A stretch of DNA of 43,068 nt from Lachnospiraceae bacterium (GTDB lineage Bacteria; Bacillota; Clostridia; Lachnospirales; Lachnospiraceae): NCBI GenBank assembly GCA_022510615.1, contig JAFLTC010000015.1, forward strand, positions 1 through 43,068, written 5' to 3'. Each line of letters begins with the position of its first letter. The stretch's first letter is position 1. Shown here in pieces: positions 23,101-31,622 of this stretch. The translations under genes and the position numbers were made by a program. Below the pieces are notes generated by a model. The model was not told where the DNA came from, did no database searches, and worked only from the letters and a program-made list of their open reading frames with translations.

Positions 23101-25626
23101 ATGGTTAAAAATATATATAAAGTAGTTGCATTAATTGCTATTTTTACTGGCGCCCTGTTTTTTTTCGGAAGACAGATGGAAACCGATATCGGGGAGGCCG
23201 GCGTAAAAGCGGACATGACAGAGGAGAGCTTTCCTTACCTTGAAATAGAGGTACAGGGGCAGACGATAAATCCTCTGTATGGTTATAGTGCGCCTATGGA
23301 GCCGGATATTGTCCGGGAATCCATGACACCGTTAGAGGAGGACAAAAAAATTTCTCTTATTGTGGCGAAATCACCGGCACGTCTGACCCGGCTGAGATAC
23401 CAGATTATCGATAAGGAGTCGGGAGAAATTTATGATACAAAGGAAATTAAGGCAATATCAAAAAATCAAAAGAAGATTGATATTACCTTTGACTATGGCT
23501 TTAAAACAAGTACCGAGTACATTTTAGATTTGATGGTTACAACAGATACCGGTCGTCAGGTTCATTACTATACCCGTCTGAAGTATTATATGGATGAATC
23601 CAATTTTGTGAAAAAGCTTGCCTTTGTCAAAAGTTTTCACAAAGACACCTTTACAAAAAGCAAGGCGCAGGAACTGGGGAGATATCTGGAGCCAAGTGCA
23701 GAGAATAGAAATGCCACACTGGCAACAGTAGATATTACCTCGAATTCGGATTTAGTAACCTGGGGTGGTATGTCTCCAAAAGTAATTTCTGATGAAATGG
23801 TAACGATTAAGGAATACAATATGGAAACCGCCTGTATCCAGTACAATTATTTTGTTCGGGCGCAGACCTCCTCCGGAGAGGAAACTTACCATATCAAGGA
23901 ATTTTACCGGGTTCGCCATGCCTCCGGACAGAATTATCTCTTGAATTTTGAGCGGACGATGGATGCGGAGTTTGATGTGTCGCTGGCAAGCAGTCAGACA
24001 AGTCAGCTCAAGTTAGGTATTACAAACGATACCGGCAGTAAAATGCTTTCCAATAAAGGAGGAAATATTTTATACTTTGTCAGGGATGGAGTTTTATACC
24101 GCTATCAGATGGATCGTGATGAAATCAGTAAGGTATACTCTGTTTTTAGTGAAAAGGCAGCCTATCAGTACCGGGCGTATAATGAGCAGGGAATCCGGCT
24201 GTTAAAAATAGACGAAGAGGGCAACCTGTATTTTTGTATATACGGCTATTTCCCACGGGGAAATTATGAGGGAGATGTTGCTTTAGTTCTCTATGAGTAC
24301 ACGGGAGATGGTGAGCTGAATGAACTGGTTTATATGCCAATCAGTACAACTTACCAGCAGCTGAAGGAGGATTTTGAAGACTACGGCTATGTGAGTCCCC
24401 GGGGGATTTATTATTTCACAGTGGCGAACACTGTGTATGCCTATAATATGTCAGGGAAGAGATTAGAAAAGCTGGCAGAAAATATTAAATCCAACTCCTT
24501 TATGACAATGGAAAGTGCGAACTGCTATGTATGGTCATCTTCTCTTAACAGCGGCTACGGCGAGAGCATTACGATTTATAATCTGGAAACCGATGAGAGG
24601 CAGATGCTCTATCAGCCGGATAAAAATACTTACATCCGCCTGCTGGGTGTGAATGAGGATAAGGTAATATATGGCTATGTGAAAAAAAAGGATATTGTCC
24701 GGATGAAAGACGGAACCCGTGTGATACCAAGTTATGAGCTGTATATTGTGGACATAGAGGGAAAGGTTTGGAAAAAGTATAAAAAGTCCGGAAGATATAT
24801 TCAGAATATTGTAGTCAACGGAAATGTAATTAATATGACGCTGTGCAAAAAGAATGGGAAAAACAGTTATGAAAAAGCAGGAGAAAATAGTATTCTAAAC
24901 TCATTGGAAACGAAAACGGAAAAATTTTCCTATTCCTCCCGTGTTACCAATAAGTCTCTGACGGAGTGGTACATCCGTTTCCCTGCCTCCTTTGAGATGA
25001 AGAAGATACCAGTGATGGGACCGGGACCGAAGACAGTAATGACCAGCGAGCGGTATGTGCGTCTGGAACAGCCGGGAATTGTTCGGTATTATGTGTATGC
25101 TGTAGGAAAAATTACGGAATCTTTTGAGGGTGTATCAAAGGCAATCCGTGAGGCAGATAAGCAAATGGGAGTGGTTATCTCCAGCAACCACCAGGTAGTG
25201 TGGGAGAGAAGCGGCAGCTTTAACCAGAACAATATCGGTGGTATTACGATGACAAAGGCGGGAGAGGGTGTGTCCAATCTGGCAGCCTGTGCCCACATGG
25301 TATTGAAGCAGAAGCATGTGAATGTGGAGGCAAAGGACCTCTCTAAAAAGAAGAGTCCGGTATATGATATGCTGGCTGCCTATATGCAGCGCCCAGTAAA
25401 TTTAAAGGGCTGTACATTGGAACAGGTACTATATTTTGTCAGTGGAAATAAACCGGTTATTGCCATGACGGGTGACAGTAAGGCAGTGGTAATTGCCGGA
25501 TATACGGAGCAGATGCTGTATCTCTATGACCCGGCAACGGGAAGGAGACCGACTGTCAGCCGTTCCCAGTACGAGGAAATATTTAAAAATGCGGGGAACC
25601 GTTTCATCAGCTATATGGAAAAATGA
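23101..25626 (+). CDS. Large membrane-anchored extracellular protein with C39-like terminal domain
   Basis: An 841-residue protein with one N-terminal membrane segment (about 7-22) and a long extracellular part. The middle (about 300-620) has short repeated strands (GVLYRYQMDRDEIS, GNLYFCIYG, TVYAYNMSGKRL, ESITIYNLETDE) suggesting a beta-propeller. The last 120 residues resemble a peptidase C39-like fold: C730 in NLAACAHMVL, a G-x-P-V-I-A strand, VVIAGY and YDPATGR with D810. The usual catalytic histidine before the VVI strand is K794, so it is probably not an active protease. ATG 23101 follows GAAGAGGT by five bases; upstream in-frame codons overlap the promoter. Function unknown. Confidence 0.75.
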   Translation: MVKNIYKVVALIAIFTGALFFFGRQMETDIGEAGVKADMTEESFPYLEIEVQGQTINPLYGYSAPMEPDIVRESMTPLEEDKKISLIVAKSPARLTRLRYQIIDKESGEIYDTKEIKAISKNQKKIDITFDYGFKTSTEYILDLMVTTDTGRQVHYYTRLKYYMDESNFVKKLAFVKSFHKDTFTKSKAQELGRYLEPSAENRNATLATVDITSNSDLVTWGGMSPKVISDEMVTIKEYNMETACIQYNYFVRAQTSSGEETYHIKEFYRVRHASGQNYLLNFERTMDAEFDVSLASSQTSQLKLGITNDTGSKMLSNKGGNILYFVRDGVLYRYQMDRDEISKVYSVFSEKAAYQYRAYNEQGIRLLKIDEEGNLYFCIYGYFPRGNYEGDVALVLYEYTGDGELNELVYMPISTTYQQLKEDFEDYGYVSPRGIYYFTVANTVYAYNMSGKRLEKLAENIKSNSFMTMESANCYVWSSSLNSGYGESITIYNLETDERQMLYQPDKNTYIRLLGVNEDKVIYGYVKKKDIVRMKDGTRVIPSYELYIVDIEGKVWKKYKKSGRYIQNIVVNGNVINMTLCKKNGKNSYEKAGENSILNSLETKTEKFSYSSRVTNKSLTEWYIRFPASFEMKKIPVMGPGPKTVMTSERYVRLEQPGIVRYYVYAVGKITESFEGVSKAIREADKQMGVVISSNHQVVWERSGSFNQNNIGGITMTKAGEGVSNLAACAHMVLKQKHVNVEAKDLSKKKSPVYDMLAAYMQRPVNLKGCTLEQVLYFVSGNKPVIAMTGDSKAVVIAGYTEQMLYLYDPATGRRPTVSRSQYEEIFKNAGNRFISYMEK

Positions 25627-25670
25627 GCCGGTCATGTACCGGGAGAATGTGATACAAGGGGGAGAAGAGT

Positions 25671-26069
25671 GTGAAAAATCTGATTTTACAGGCGATAAAA
25701 GCGAGAGAGAATGCCTATGCGCCCTATTCCGGTTTTTATGTGGGAGCAGCACTGGAGTGTGAGGACGGCACCGTTTACACAGGTTGTAATATTGAAAATG
25801 CTTCCTACACCCCGACAAACTGTGCGGAGCGGACGGCGTTTTTTAAGGCGGTCAGCGAAGGCCGGCGAAAATTTCGGCGTATCGCTATTGTGGGGGGAAA
25901 ACAGGGAGAAATGACGGCACCGGTACCCTGCGGCGTATGTCTTCAGGTCATGGCAGAATTTTGCGAGTCCGACTATTTTGAAATTATTCTGGCCAAGAGC
26001 CCGGAGGAGTATGAGATAAAAAAACTGGGAGAACTGTTACCTAGCAGTTTTTCTTTAAAAGATCAATAG
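25671..26069 (+). CDS. cdd: Cytidine deaminase
   Basis: Cytidine deaminase converts cytidine and deoxycytidine to uridine forms in pyrimidine salvage. The 132-residue protein has the family length and its zinc site: C51 and E53 in NCAER, and C87 and C90 in PCGVC. The N-terminal AYAPYSGFYVGAAL and GCNIENASY are classic. The start is GTG with GGGGAG upstream. It lies 44 bases after the large extracellular protein gene and 25 bases before the methyltransferase gene. Confidence 0.97.
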   Translation: MKNLILQAIKARENAYAPYSGFYVGAALECEDGTVYTGCNIENASYTPTNCAERTAFFKAVSEGRRKFRRIAIVGGKQGEMTAPVPCGVCLQVMAEFCESDYFEIILAKSPEEYEIKKLGELLPSSFSLKDQ

Positions 26070-26094
26070 GGAATGCTTCGGAATGGAGATTATG

Positions 26095-27480
26095 ATGGAA
26101 TTACCAGAGAAATTTTGTGATGAGATGAAACGGATTCTCGGAGAGGAATATGACGCCTATCTGGCATCCATGGAAGAGACAAGGAAGTTTGGTCTCCGGG
26201 TAAATACAGCGAAGATTTCTACCGGAGAGTTTGAAAGAATTGCACCCTTTCCCATTAAAAAAATTCCATATATTGAGAACGGATATTATTATGACAGTGA
26301 AGTACAGCCGGCGAAGCACCCATATTACTTTGCCGGACTGTATTATTTACAGGACCCCAGTGCCATGACGCCGGCCTCCAGACTGCCGGTGGAAAAAGGA
26401 GATGTGGTTTTAGACCTCTGTGCGGCACCGGGGGGAAAGGCGACGGAACTGGCGGCGAAATTGCAGGGGACGGGGTTATTGATCGCCAATGATATCAGCA
26501 GTAAGCGGGCGAAGGCTCTGTTAAAAAATATAGAGCTCTTTGGCGTGGAAAACAGCTTTATTGTGACAGAGTATCCCAAAAAGCTTAAGGAGTATTTTAC
26601 CGGTTTTTTTGATAAGATACTTATCGATGCTCCCTGTTCCGGAGAGGGTATGTTCCGCAAGGAGCCCTCTATGATAAAAGCGTGGGAGCAGAACGGACCG
26701 GAGTTTTATGCCGGATTGCAGGAGGAGATTATCAAGCAGGCTCTTCCGATGTTGAAGCCGGGGGGCATGCTATTGTATTCCACCTGTACCTTTTCGCCGT
26801 TAGAAGATGAGGGGACAGTGGAAAAAATACTGGAATTGGATGCGGACATGGAACTTGTGGGAATGAAAGGTTATGAGGGTTTTGAGAGTGGCCGTCCGGA
26901 ACTGATTGGAAGCCACCGGGAAGAGCTTTTGCACTGTGTTCGTATTTTTCCACATAAATTGGATGGGGAGGGACATTTTTTGGCACTTTTCCGAAAAAAG
27001 GGGGAGGTGGCAGAGGGTGCCGGAGATATCCGGCAGAAAAGAAGCGGACTTAAAGGGGAGGAAAAGAAATTATTTGAGGCTTTTGCTGCCAATCTGAATC
27101 GGCAGTTTGAGCCGGAACGGCTGGAATGCAAAAACGGCATGCTCTATTATATGCCGTCGCAGCTGCCAAACATGAAGGGACTGCGTTTTTTGCGAAGCGG
27201 ATTGTTTTTGGGCGAGATGAAGAAGAACCGGTTTGAACCAAGCCAGTCTTTGGCAATGGCGCTGAAAAAAGAGGATTATAAAAATTGCCTGAGACTGTCT
27301 GTATCGGATGAGCGGACCCTCCGTTACCTGAAGGGAGAAACGCTGTCCTTGACAGAGGAAGAAAGCGGTCTGGTAGATGGTTGGCTTCTTGTTTGTGTGG
27401 AGGATTATCCTCTCGGCTGGGGAAAAAAGAATGCTGCGGTTTTAAAAAATAAATATCACAGCGGCTGGAGATTACAATAA
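26095..27480 (+). CDS. RsmF/NOL1-NOP2-Sun family rRNA (cytosine-C5) methyltransferase
   Basis: A 461-residue SAM-dependent RNA m5C methyltransferase, most like RsmF/YebU of the 16S rRNA group. The catalytic core is clear: QDPSAM, DLCAAPGGKATELA for SAM binding, ILIDAPCSGEGMFRKEP and the nucleophile motif STCTFSPLEDE. The C-terminal region (from about 300) is the extra RNA-binding domain of the RsmF group. The Shine-Dalgarno GGAG favours ATG 26095 over ATG 26083, which overlaps it. The exact target cytosine cannot be read from sequence. Confidence 0.92.
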   Translation: MELPEKFCDEMKRILGEEYDAYLASMEETRKFGLRVNTAKISTGEFERIAPFPIKKIPYIENGYYYDSEVQPAKHPYYFAGLYYLQDPSAMTPASRLPVEKGDVVLDLCAAPGGKATELAAKLQGTGLLIANDISSKRAKALLKNIELFGVENSFIVTEYPKKLKEYFTGFFDKILIDAPCSGEGMFRKEPSMIKAWEQNGPEFYAGLQEEIIKQALPMLKPGGMLLYSTCTFSPLEDEGTVEKILELDADMELVGMKGYEGFESGRPELIGSHREELLHCVRIFPHKLDGEGHFLALFRKKGEVAEGAGDIRQKRSGLKGEEKKLFEAFAANLNRQFEPERLECKNGMLYYMPSQLPNMKGLRFLRSGLFLGEMKKNRFEPSQSLAMALKKEDYKNCLRLSVSDERTLRYLKGETLSLTEEESGLVDGWLLVCVEDYPLGWGKKNAAVLKNKYHSGWRLQ

Positions 27481-27590
27481 CATCCGTATTAAAAAAATGA
27501 AAAGAACCGCAAAAAGATACATTTTTTGTAGACAGATAGCATATCCTGTGGTAGTATAGGGCTAGATTATTAATGAAGGGGGAAAGTTCA

Positions 27591-27941
27591 ATGGGTATTC
27601 AGCCAAGAAATATTGCGGTTTGTATCATTCTTTCACTGGTAACCTGTGGAATCTATGCGATTTACTGGTTTATCAAGTTGACAGATGAGGCAAGTGCACT
27701 TGCTGAGGTTCAGGCACCGACGTCCGGTGGCGTGGCATTTATATTGACTGTGGTTACCTGTGGTATCTATGGTTGGTATTGGTGCTATAAACAAGGCGAG
27801 AAGTTGGATGCTGCCAAAACTGCTAAAGGTCAGCCGTCCAGTAATTCCGGCATATTGTATCTGATATTACAGTTTGTTGGTCTTGGAGTTGTTGCATATG
27901 CGTTAATGCAGAACGAAATCAATCAATTGATAGAGCAGTAA
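27591..27941 (+). CDS. DUF4234 domain-containing membrane protein
   Basis: A 116-residue membrane protein of the DUF4234 family. Two copies of a pattern around LVTCGIYAIYW and VVTCGIYGWYW mark the first two hydrophobic segments; a third follows at about 85-103. Its function is unknown. ATG 27591 has AAGGGGGAA upstream; an ATG six codons earlier overlaps that ribosome binding site. It is followed by a large inverted-repeat element. Confidence 0.85.
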   Translation: MGIQPRNIAVCIILSLVTCGIYAIYWFIKLTDEASALAEVQAPTSGGVAFILTVVTCGIYGWYWCYKQGEKLDAAKTAKGQPSSNSGILYLILQFVGLGVVAYALMQNEINQLIEQ

Positions 27942-27955
27942 GAAGCCGGGCTGTC

Positions 27956-28133
27956 GCATTTGATAGCTCAAAATAATAAGGAAAGTCCACAAATCGACTC
28001 GAACCGGAAACGTTTCGCGTTTGAGGTTCTCGCTGATTTGTGGACTTTTCTTTATTTTGTACGGCAAATGCTACAAATACAGCTTCTACCAATCCTATCT
28101 GTTGATAGAGTTTACTCCTTTCGGTTCGAATCG
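27956..28133. repeat. Compound inverted-repeat element between converging genes
   Basis: An imperfect palindrome spans 27956-28071. The ends are GCATTTG and CAAATGC, and the core AAAGTCCACAAATC (27982-27995) pairs perfectly over 14 bp with GATTTGTGGACTTT (28035-28048), followed by a T-rich stretch. In its loop, CGACTCGAACCG (27995-28006) is a near-perfect partner of CGGTTCGAATCG (28122-28133) further on, so two structures compete or form a pseudoknot. It could end transcription from both sides. It could also be a small non-autonomous mobile element. No protein-coding gene is seen in this gap. Confidence 0.6.
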
Positions 28134-28148
28134 ATGGGATGCCAGTTC

Positions 28149-28970
28149 TTATTTTAAGGCTTGTTTTGGTAAGTCATGGTACAACCGATAGGCAGTTACC
28201 GATATCCCAAAAGAATAGAATAGTAAAATTACCATAATCAGTGTATGATTGGTAACGATACCGGTCTGTGACAGATATACCGGCAGATAGCCAATAATAT
28301 GCAGACCGATGGCAATAGGAAATAATTTATGCAGAGAGGCGTGGGTCATAGCCATATATACAAATATCACCAGAGAGGCATGCAAGAGCAGGGCAAGAAC
28401 CCGTTCCGAGCCGTCTAGCAGCATGGTGTCGGTGGGAAGGGAAGCCAGTGTGGCAATGCTCTCCCGGCGCACGGCAAGCTCACCCTCCGGTACTCCCAGC
28501 TTTGTGAGATACCCATCCGCCCCGAAGGCATTTACCATAAGGGCGAGAATAATATTGGTAATGTAAACAACTCCCCCATAAATAATACACTCAAAACCCC
28601 CTTTCCCTAGTCCGAAAACAAGAGCGTTTTCTCTGCCGGGGCGTTTTTTCATACAGTATTTTAGAGCGATAAAGCTTCCTGTCTGTGCCAGAGTTCCGGA
28701 GACAATAGCGAAATAAATTGCTGTGTAAACAGGGTGGATATCTGGGCGTAAAAAATTACCGAGCCCCAGACCAAACAGCACTATCGTGTTAAAAAGACTC
28801 TCTCCGATAAAAGAAAATAAAACGGAAAAGCCAATGCCGATAAAAAAGGACGAGAAACTGGCGTGGGTTTTTGCACGGAAATACCCAAGATAAATCAGGG
28901 GCAGCAGTGTGCAGGTAACGGCAATAAATATCATAATGCTCATGGTGTTACCGGAAAAATGGATATCCAT
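28149..28970 (-). CDS. YhfC-family intramembrane metalloprotease-like protein
   Basis: A 273-residue polytopic membrane protein with seven or eight hydrophobic segments, matching the YhfC family (CPBP-like intramembrane proteases). The family motif around GHGGxE reads GLGKGGFE here, with K123 in place of the usual histidine, so catalysis is doubtful. A His remains in the later LLLHASLVIF segment. ATG 28970 has AAGGAGG nine bases upstream; the TTG three codons earlier abuts the ribosome binding site. It is divergent from the decarboxylase operon. Confidence 0.75.
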   Translation of the reverse strand: MDIHFSGNTMSIMIFIAVTCTLLPLIYLGYFRAKTHASFSSFFIGIGFSVLFSFIGESLFNTIVLFGLGLGNFLRPDIHPVYTAIYFAIVSGTLAQTGSFIALKYCMKKRPGRENALVFGLGKGGFECIIYGGVVYITNIILALMVNAFGADGYLTKLGVPEGELAVRRESIATLASLPTDTMLLDGSERVLALLLHASLVIFVYMAMTHASLHKLFPIAIGLHIIGYLPVYLSQTGIVTNHTLIMVILLFYSFGISVTAYRLYHDLPKQALK

Positions 28971-28995
28971 AAAATACAACCTCCTTGTAGGTGCT

Positions 28996-29024
28996 ATTTT
29001 ATCATAATTGACAGGAAATCACAA
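28996..29024 (-). promoter_or_regulatory. Promoter for the YhfC-like gene
   Basis: The minus strand has TTGTGA and TAAAAT 17 bases apart. The region is shared with the divergent operon and holds an inverted repeat, TTGACAG (29008-29014) facing TTGTCAA (29031-29037), which might be an operator. Confidence 0.55.
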
Positions 29025-29030
29025 CTGTAC

Positions 29031-29059
29031 TTGTCAAGATGCCGGATTCTGTATAAAAT
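29031..29059 (+). promoter_or_regulatory. Promoter for the decarboxylase-holB-rsmI operon
   Basis: TTGTCA and TAAAAT are 17 bases apart, followed by the GGAGGAGG ribosome binding site of the decarboxylase gene. It is the only good promoter seen ahead of the seven-gene run. Confidence 0.65.
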
Positions 29060-29078
29060 AGAGGAGGAGGAGAGAAAT

Positions 29079-30506
29079 GTGAGTATTTATGAAACGTTAG
29101 TATCCTATGGCAAGGGCAGACGATATCCGATGCACATGCCGGGACATAAAAGAAATAAAATATTTCAGATGACGAATCCTTATTCCCTTGATGTGACTGA
29201 GGTAGACGGAATGGATGACCTGCACCGCCCCCAGGGAATGATTCGGGAGCTTATGGATAGGATAAAGGCGGTTTACCGGACGGAGGAATCCTATGTGCTT
29301 GTAAACGGGAGTACATGCGGTATTTTAGCGGCGATATCAGCCTGCTGCAAAAGAGGCGATACGATACTGATGGACAGAAGCTGTCATCGCTCGGTGTACC
29401 ACGCTGTTTATTTATTAGAACTACGACCGGTGTATTTGTACCGGAAGCAGGATAGTGCCGCCGGAATCAGTCTGGACATTGATCCGGAGCAGGTGTCAGA
29501 GGCGTTGAAAAAAAATGATGTTGCCTGTGTCGTTCTGACTTCCCCCACCTATGAAGGTGTGGTATCGGATATTGAAAGTATTGCAAAGATTACGCATAAA
29601 AAAGACATTCCTCTTATTGTAGATGAGGCACATGGGGCACACTTTGTCTGGGATGAAAAGATGCCGGAGACAGCGGTGACACAAGGGGCAGACCTTGTAG
29701 TGGAAAGCTTACATAAAACATTACCTGCCCTTACCCAGACAGCACTTTTGCATTTGGGAACGAAACGTATTCCAAAGGAAATAGTGGAACGTTATCTGGA
29801 TATTTATGAAACAAGCAGTCCTTCGTATCTTTTACTGGCGGGGGTTGACCAGTGTATCCACTGGATTTTGGAGGAAGGAAAGGGTGCTTTTTCCCAGTAT
29901 CACATATGGTTAGAAGAGTTTGAACAGGGAGCTAAGAAGTGGCGGACATTGAAGCTATGGCGCCATCCAAAACAGGAGGCATCGAAGTTGGTAATTCTCA
30001 CCGGAACCAGGCATTTTACTGGTGGGGAGCTGGCGGAAATTTTGCGAAAGAAATATCAGATAGAGGTGGAAATGGAAACCGGGAATTATGTACTTGCCAT
30101 GACAAGCGTGGCAGATACAAAGGAAGGATTTTCGCGGTTGTTATCTGCCTTGACGGAGATAGATACCGGGCTGGTGGAGAGGATGAAGGAAAATGGGCAG
30201 CAGGAAGAAACCGTTTCTTTTCCGACAATCTGTCCGGTGTACCGGATGAGTGCCTATAAGGCGATGAACGGACCCTATGAGGGAGTCGGGCTGGCAGAGG
30301 GAGAGGGAAAAATATCGGCAGAATATGGATTTTTCTATCCGCCGGGAATTCCCTTTATCGTGCCGGGAGAAGAAATTACGAAAGAGGTGCTCTCCTACAT
30401 TTTTGCGGAAAGAAAAAAAGGAAGAACTGTTTTCGGACTGGCAGATAAAGAAGGGGAGAAAATCCGCATTGTAGTACAGAGCAGAATGGAGGGAAAGAAT
30501 GGGTAA
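29079..30506 (+). CDS. Orn/Lys/Arg decarboxylase-family PLP enzyme (YaaO-like)
   Basis: A 475-residue PLP-dependent enzyme of the major Orn/Lys/Arg decarboxylase domain family. Features are PMHMPGHKRNK at the start, NGSTCGILAAI, the PLP-contacting VDEAHGAHF and the lysine that binds PLP in SLHKTLPALTQTA. A YaaO-type protein sits at this locus in Bacillus; its natural substrate is not certain. The start is GTG 29079 with GGAGGAGGAG seven bases upstream; longer in-frame extension runs into the divergent promoter region. It overlaps the kinase start by eight bases. Confidence 0.9.
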   Translation: MSIYETLVSYGKGRRYPMHMPGHKRNKIFQMTNPYSLDVTEVDGMDDLHRPQGMIRELMDRIKAVYRTEESYVLVNGSTCGILAAISACCKRGDTILMDRSCHRSVYHAVYLLELRPVYLYRKQDSAAGISLDIDPEQVSEALKKNDVACVVLTSPTYEGVVSDIESIAKITHKKDIPLIVDEAHGAHFVWDEKMPETAVTQGADLVVESLHKTLPALTQTALLHLGTKRIPKEIVERYLDIYETSSPSYLLLAGVDQCIHWILEEGKGAFSQYHIWLEEFEQGAKKWRTLKLWRHPKQEASKLVILTGTRHFTGGELAEILRKKYQIEVEMETGNYVLAMTSVADTKEGFSRLLSALTEIDTGLVERMKENGQQEETVSFPTICPVYRMSAYKAMNGPYEGVGLAEGEGKISAEYGFFYPPGIPFIVPGEEITKEVLSYIFAERKKGRTVFGLADKEGEKIRIVVQSRMEGKNG

Positions 30507-31083
30507 ATTATTTGTGTTTATGGGAAAAAGCGCTTCCGGTAAGGATACATTATACCGGGAAATTTTAAAACGAAATCCGACGTTACAGCCTGTTATTCCC
30601 TACACTACAAGACCGATTCGCGCCGGGGAAACACAGGGGCAGGAATACCATTTTGTCACAGAGAAAGAGATGCGGCAAATGGAACAGGAGAATAAAATTG
30701 TGGAGTGTCGGTGCTATCAGACAGTCAAAGGTCCCTGGTATTATTTTACGGCAGAGGATGGACAGATAGATTTTGAAAAAGGGAATTATTGCCTCATTTC
30801 GACGTTAGAAGGCTACGAAAAAATCCGGGACTTTTATGGGGAGAAGCAGGTAGTACCACTGTATATTGAGGTGGAGGATTTTCAGCGGATGGAGCGCTCC
30901 CTGCAGCGGGAGAAAAAACAGGAAGCACCTTGTGTGGCAGAGGTATGTCGGAGATTTTTAGCGGATGAGAAGGATTTTTCGGAGGAAAAGTTAAAAGCTG
31001 CTAAAATTGATAAACGGATTATGAATGAAAAATTGTCTGAGGCCATTTACCAGATTGAGGGAATCCTAAAAAGTGGTAGATAA
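30499..31083 (+). CDS. Guanylate-kinase-like P-loop protein
   Basis: A 194-residue P-loop kinase resembling guanylate kinase. The P-loop is [10 protein letters not shown] with Asp after the conserved lysine where Ser or Thr is usual. [17 protein letters not shown] and the later [12 protein letters not shown] lid region fit the GMP-binding family. In Bacillus this operon position holds thymidylate kinase; a guanylate-kinase-like protein takes it here. Its nucleotide preference cannot be told from sequence. GGAGGG lies five bases before the ATG, which overlaps the decarboxylase stop. Confidence 0.8.
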   Translation: MGKLFVFMGKSASGKDTLYREILKRNPTLQPVIPYTTRPIRAGETQGQEYHFVTEKEMRQMEQENKIVECRCYQTVKGPWYYFTAEDGQIDFEKGNYCLISTLEGYEKIRDFYGEKQVVPLYIEVEDFQRMERSLQREKKQEAPCVAEVCRRFLADEKDFSEEKLKAAKIDKRIMNEKLSEAIYQIEGILKSGR

Positions 31084-31166
31084 AAACCTGGGAAAGTGGT
31101 ATGATGGTAGATGAGCGGGAGAGTTTTTGGCAGATGTCAGGAGTTTTAGAAAACGGAGGTGATACG

Positions 31167-31607
31167 ATGGATATCCGTGTAGAGCAGACACAACAGGTCA
31201 ATCAGACAAACCAGACGACGCAGGCGCAGGAAACAAATGAAGATTTTAAGTTTACCCTGATGAGTTCTATTGAAGAGGATGGGCTTCAGGAGCGGTTAAG
31301 CGTGATGATGCGGGAGATTACCGCACAGGGGAAAAAGATTGGCAAGCGGATGGACGTCAGGGATATGAAGCATTACCGCCGGCTCATCAAAGACTTTATG
31401 AATGAAATTGTAAACCGTTCTCATAAATTCAGTCGTGAAAATTTTTTGGACCGCCGGGGGAGGCATCGCGTTTACGGTATGATTAAACGGGTGGATGCGG
31501 TATTAGATGACCTTGCGGGAGAGCTGATAAAAGAGGAAAAGGATGCCATTGCTATACTCAGTAAAGTGGATGAAATCCGCGGATTACTGCTGGATATTAT
31601 TACCTGA
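31167..31607 (+). CDS. yaaR: YaaR family protein (DUF327)
   Basis: A 146-residue helical protein of the YaaR family, function unknown. The N-terminal 30 residues are rich in Gln, Asn and Thr, then a helical domain carries [16 protein letters not shown] and [21 protein letters not shown] 31167 follows the near-perfect ribosome binding site GGAGGTGAT; earlier in-frame starts have none. It lies directly before holB as in Bacillus. Confidence 0.9.
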   Translation: MDIRVEQTQQVNQTNQTTQAQETNEDFKFTLMSSIEEDGLQERLSVMMREITAQGKKIGKRMDVRDMKHYRRLIKDFMNEIVNRSHKFSRENFLDRRGRHRVYGMIKRVDAVLDDLAGELIKEEKDAIAILSKVDEIRGLLLDIIT

Positions 31608-31622
31608 TAAGGAGGTGGGAAT

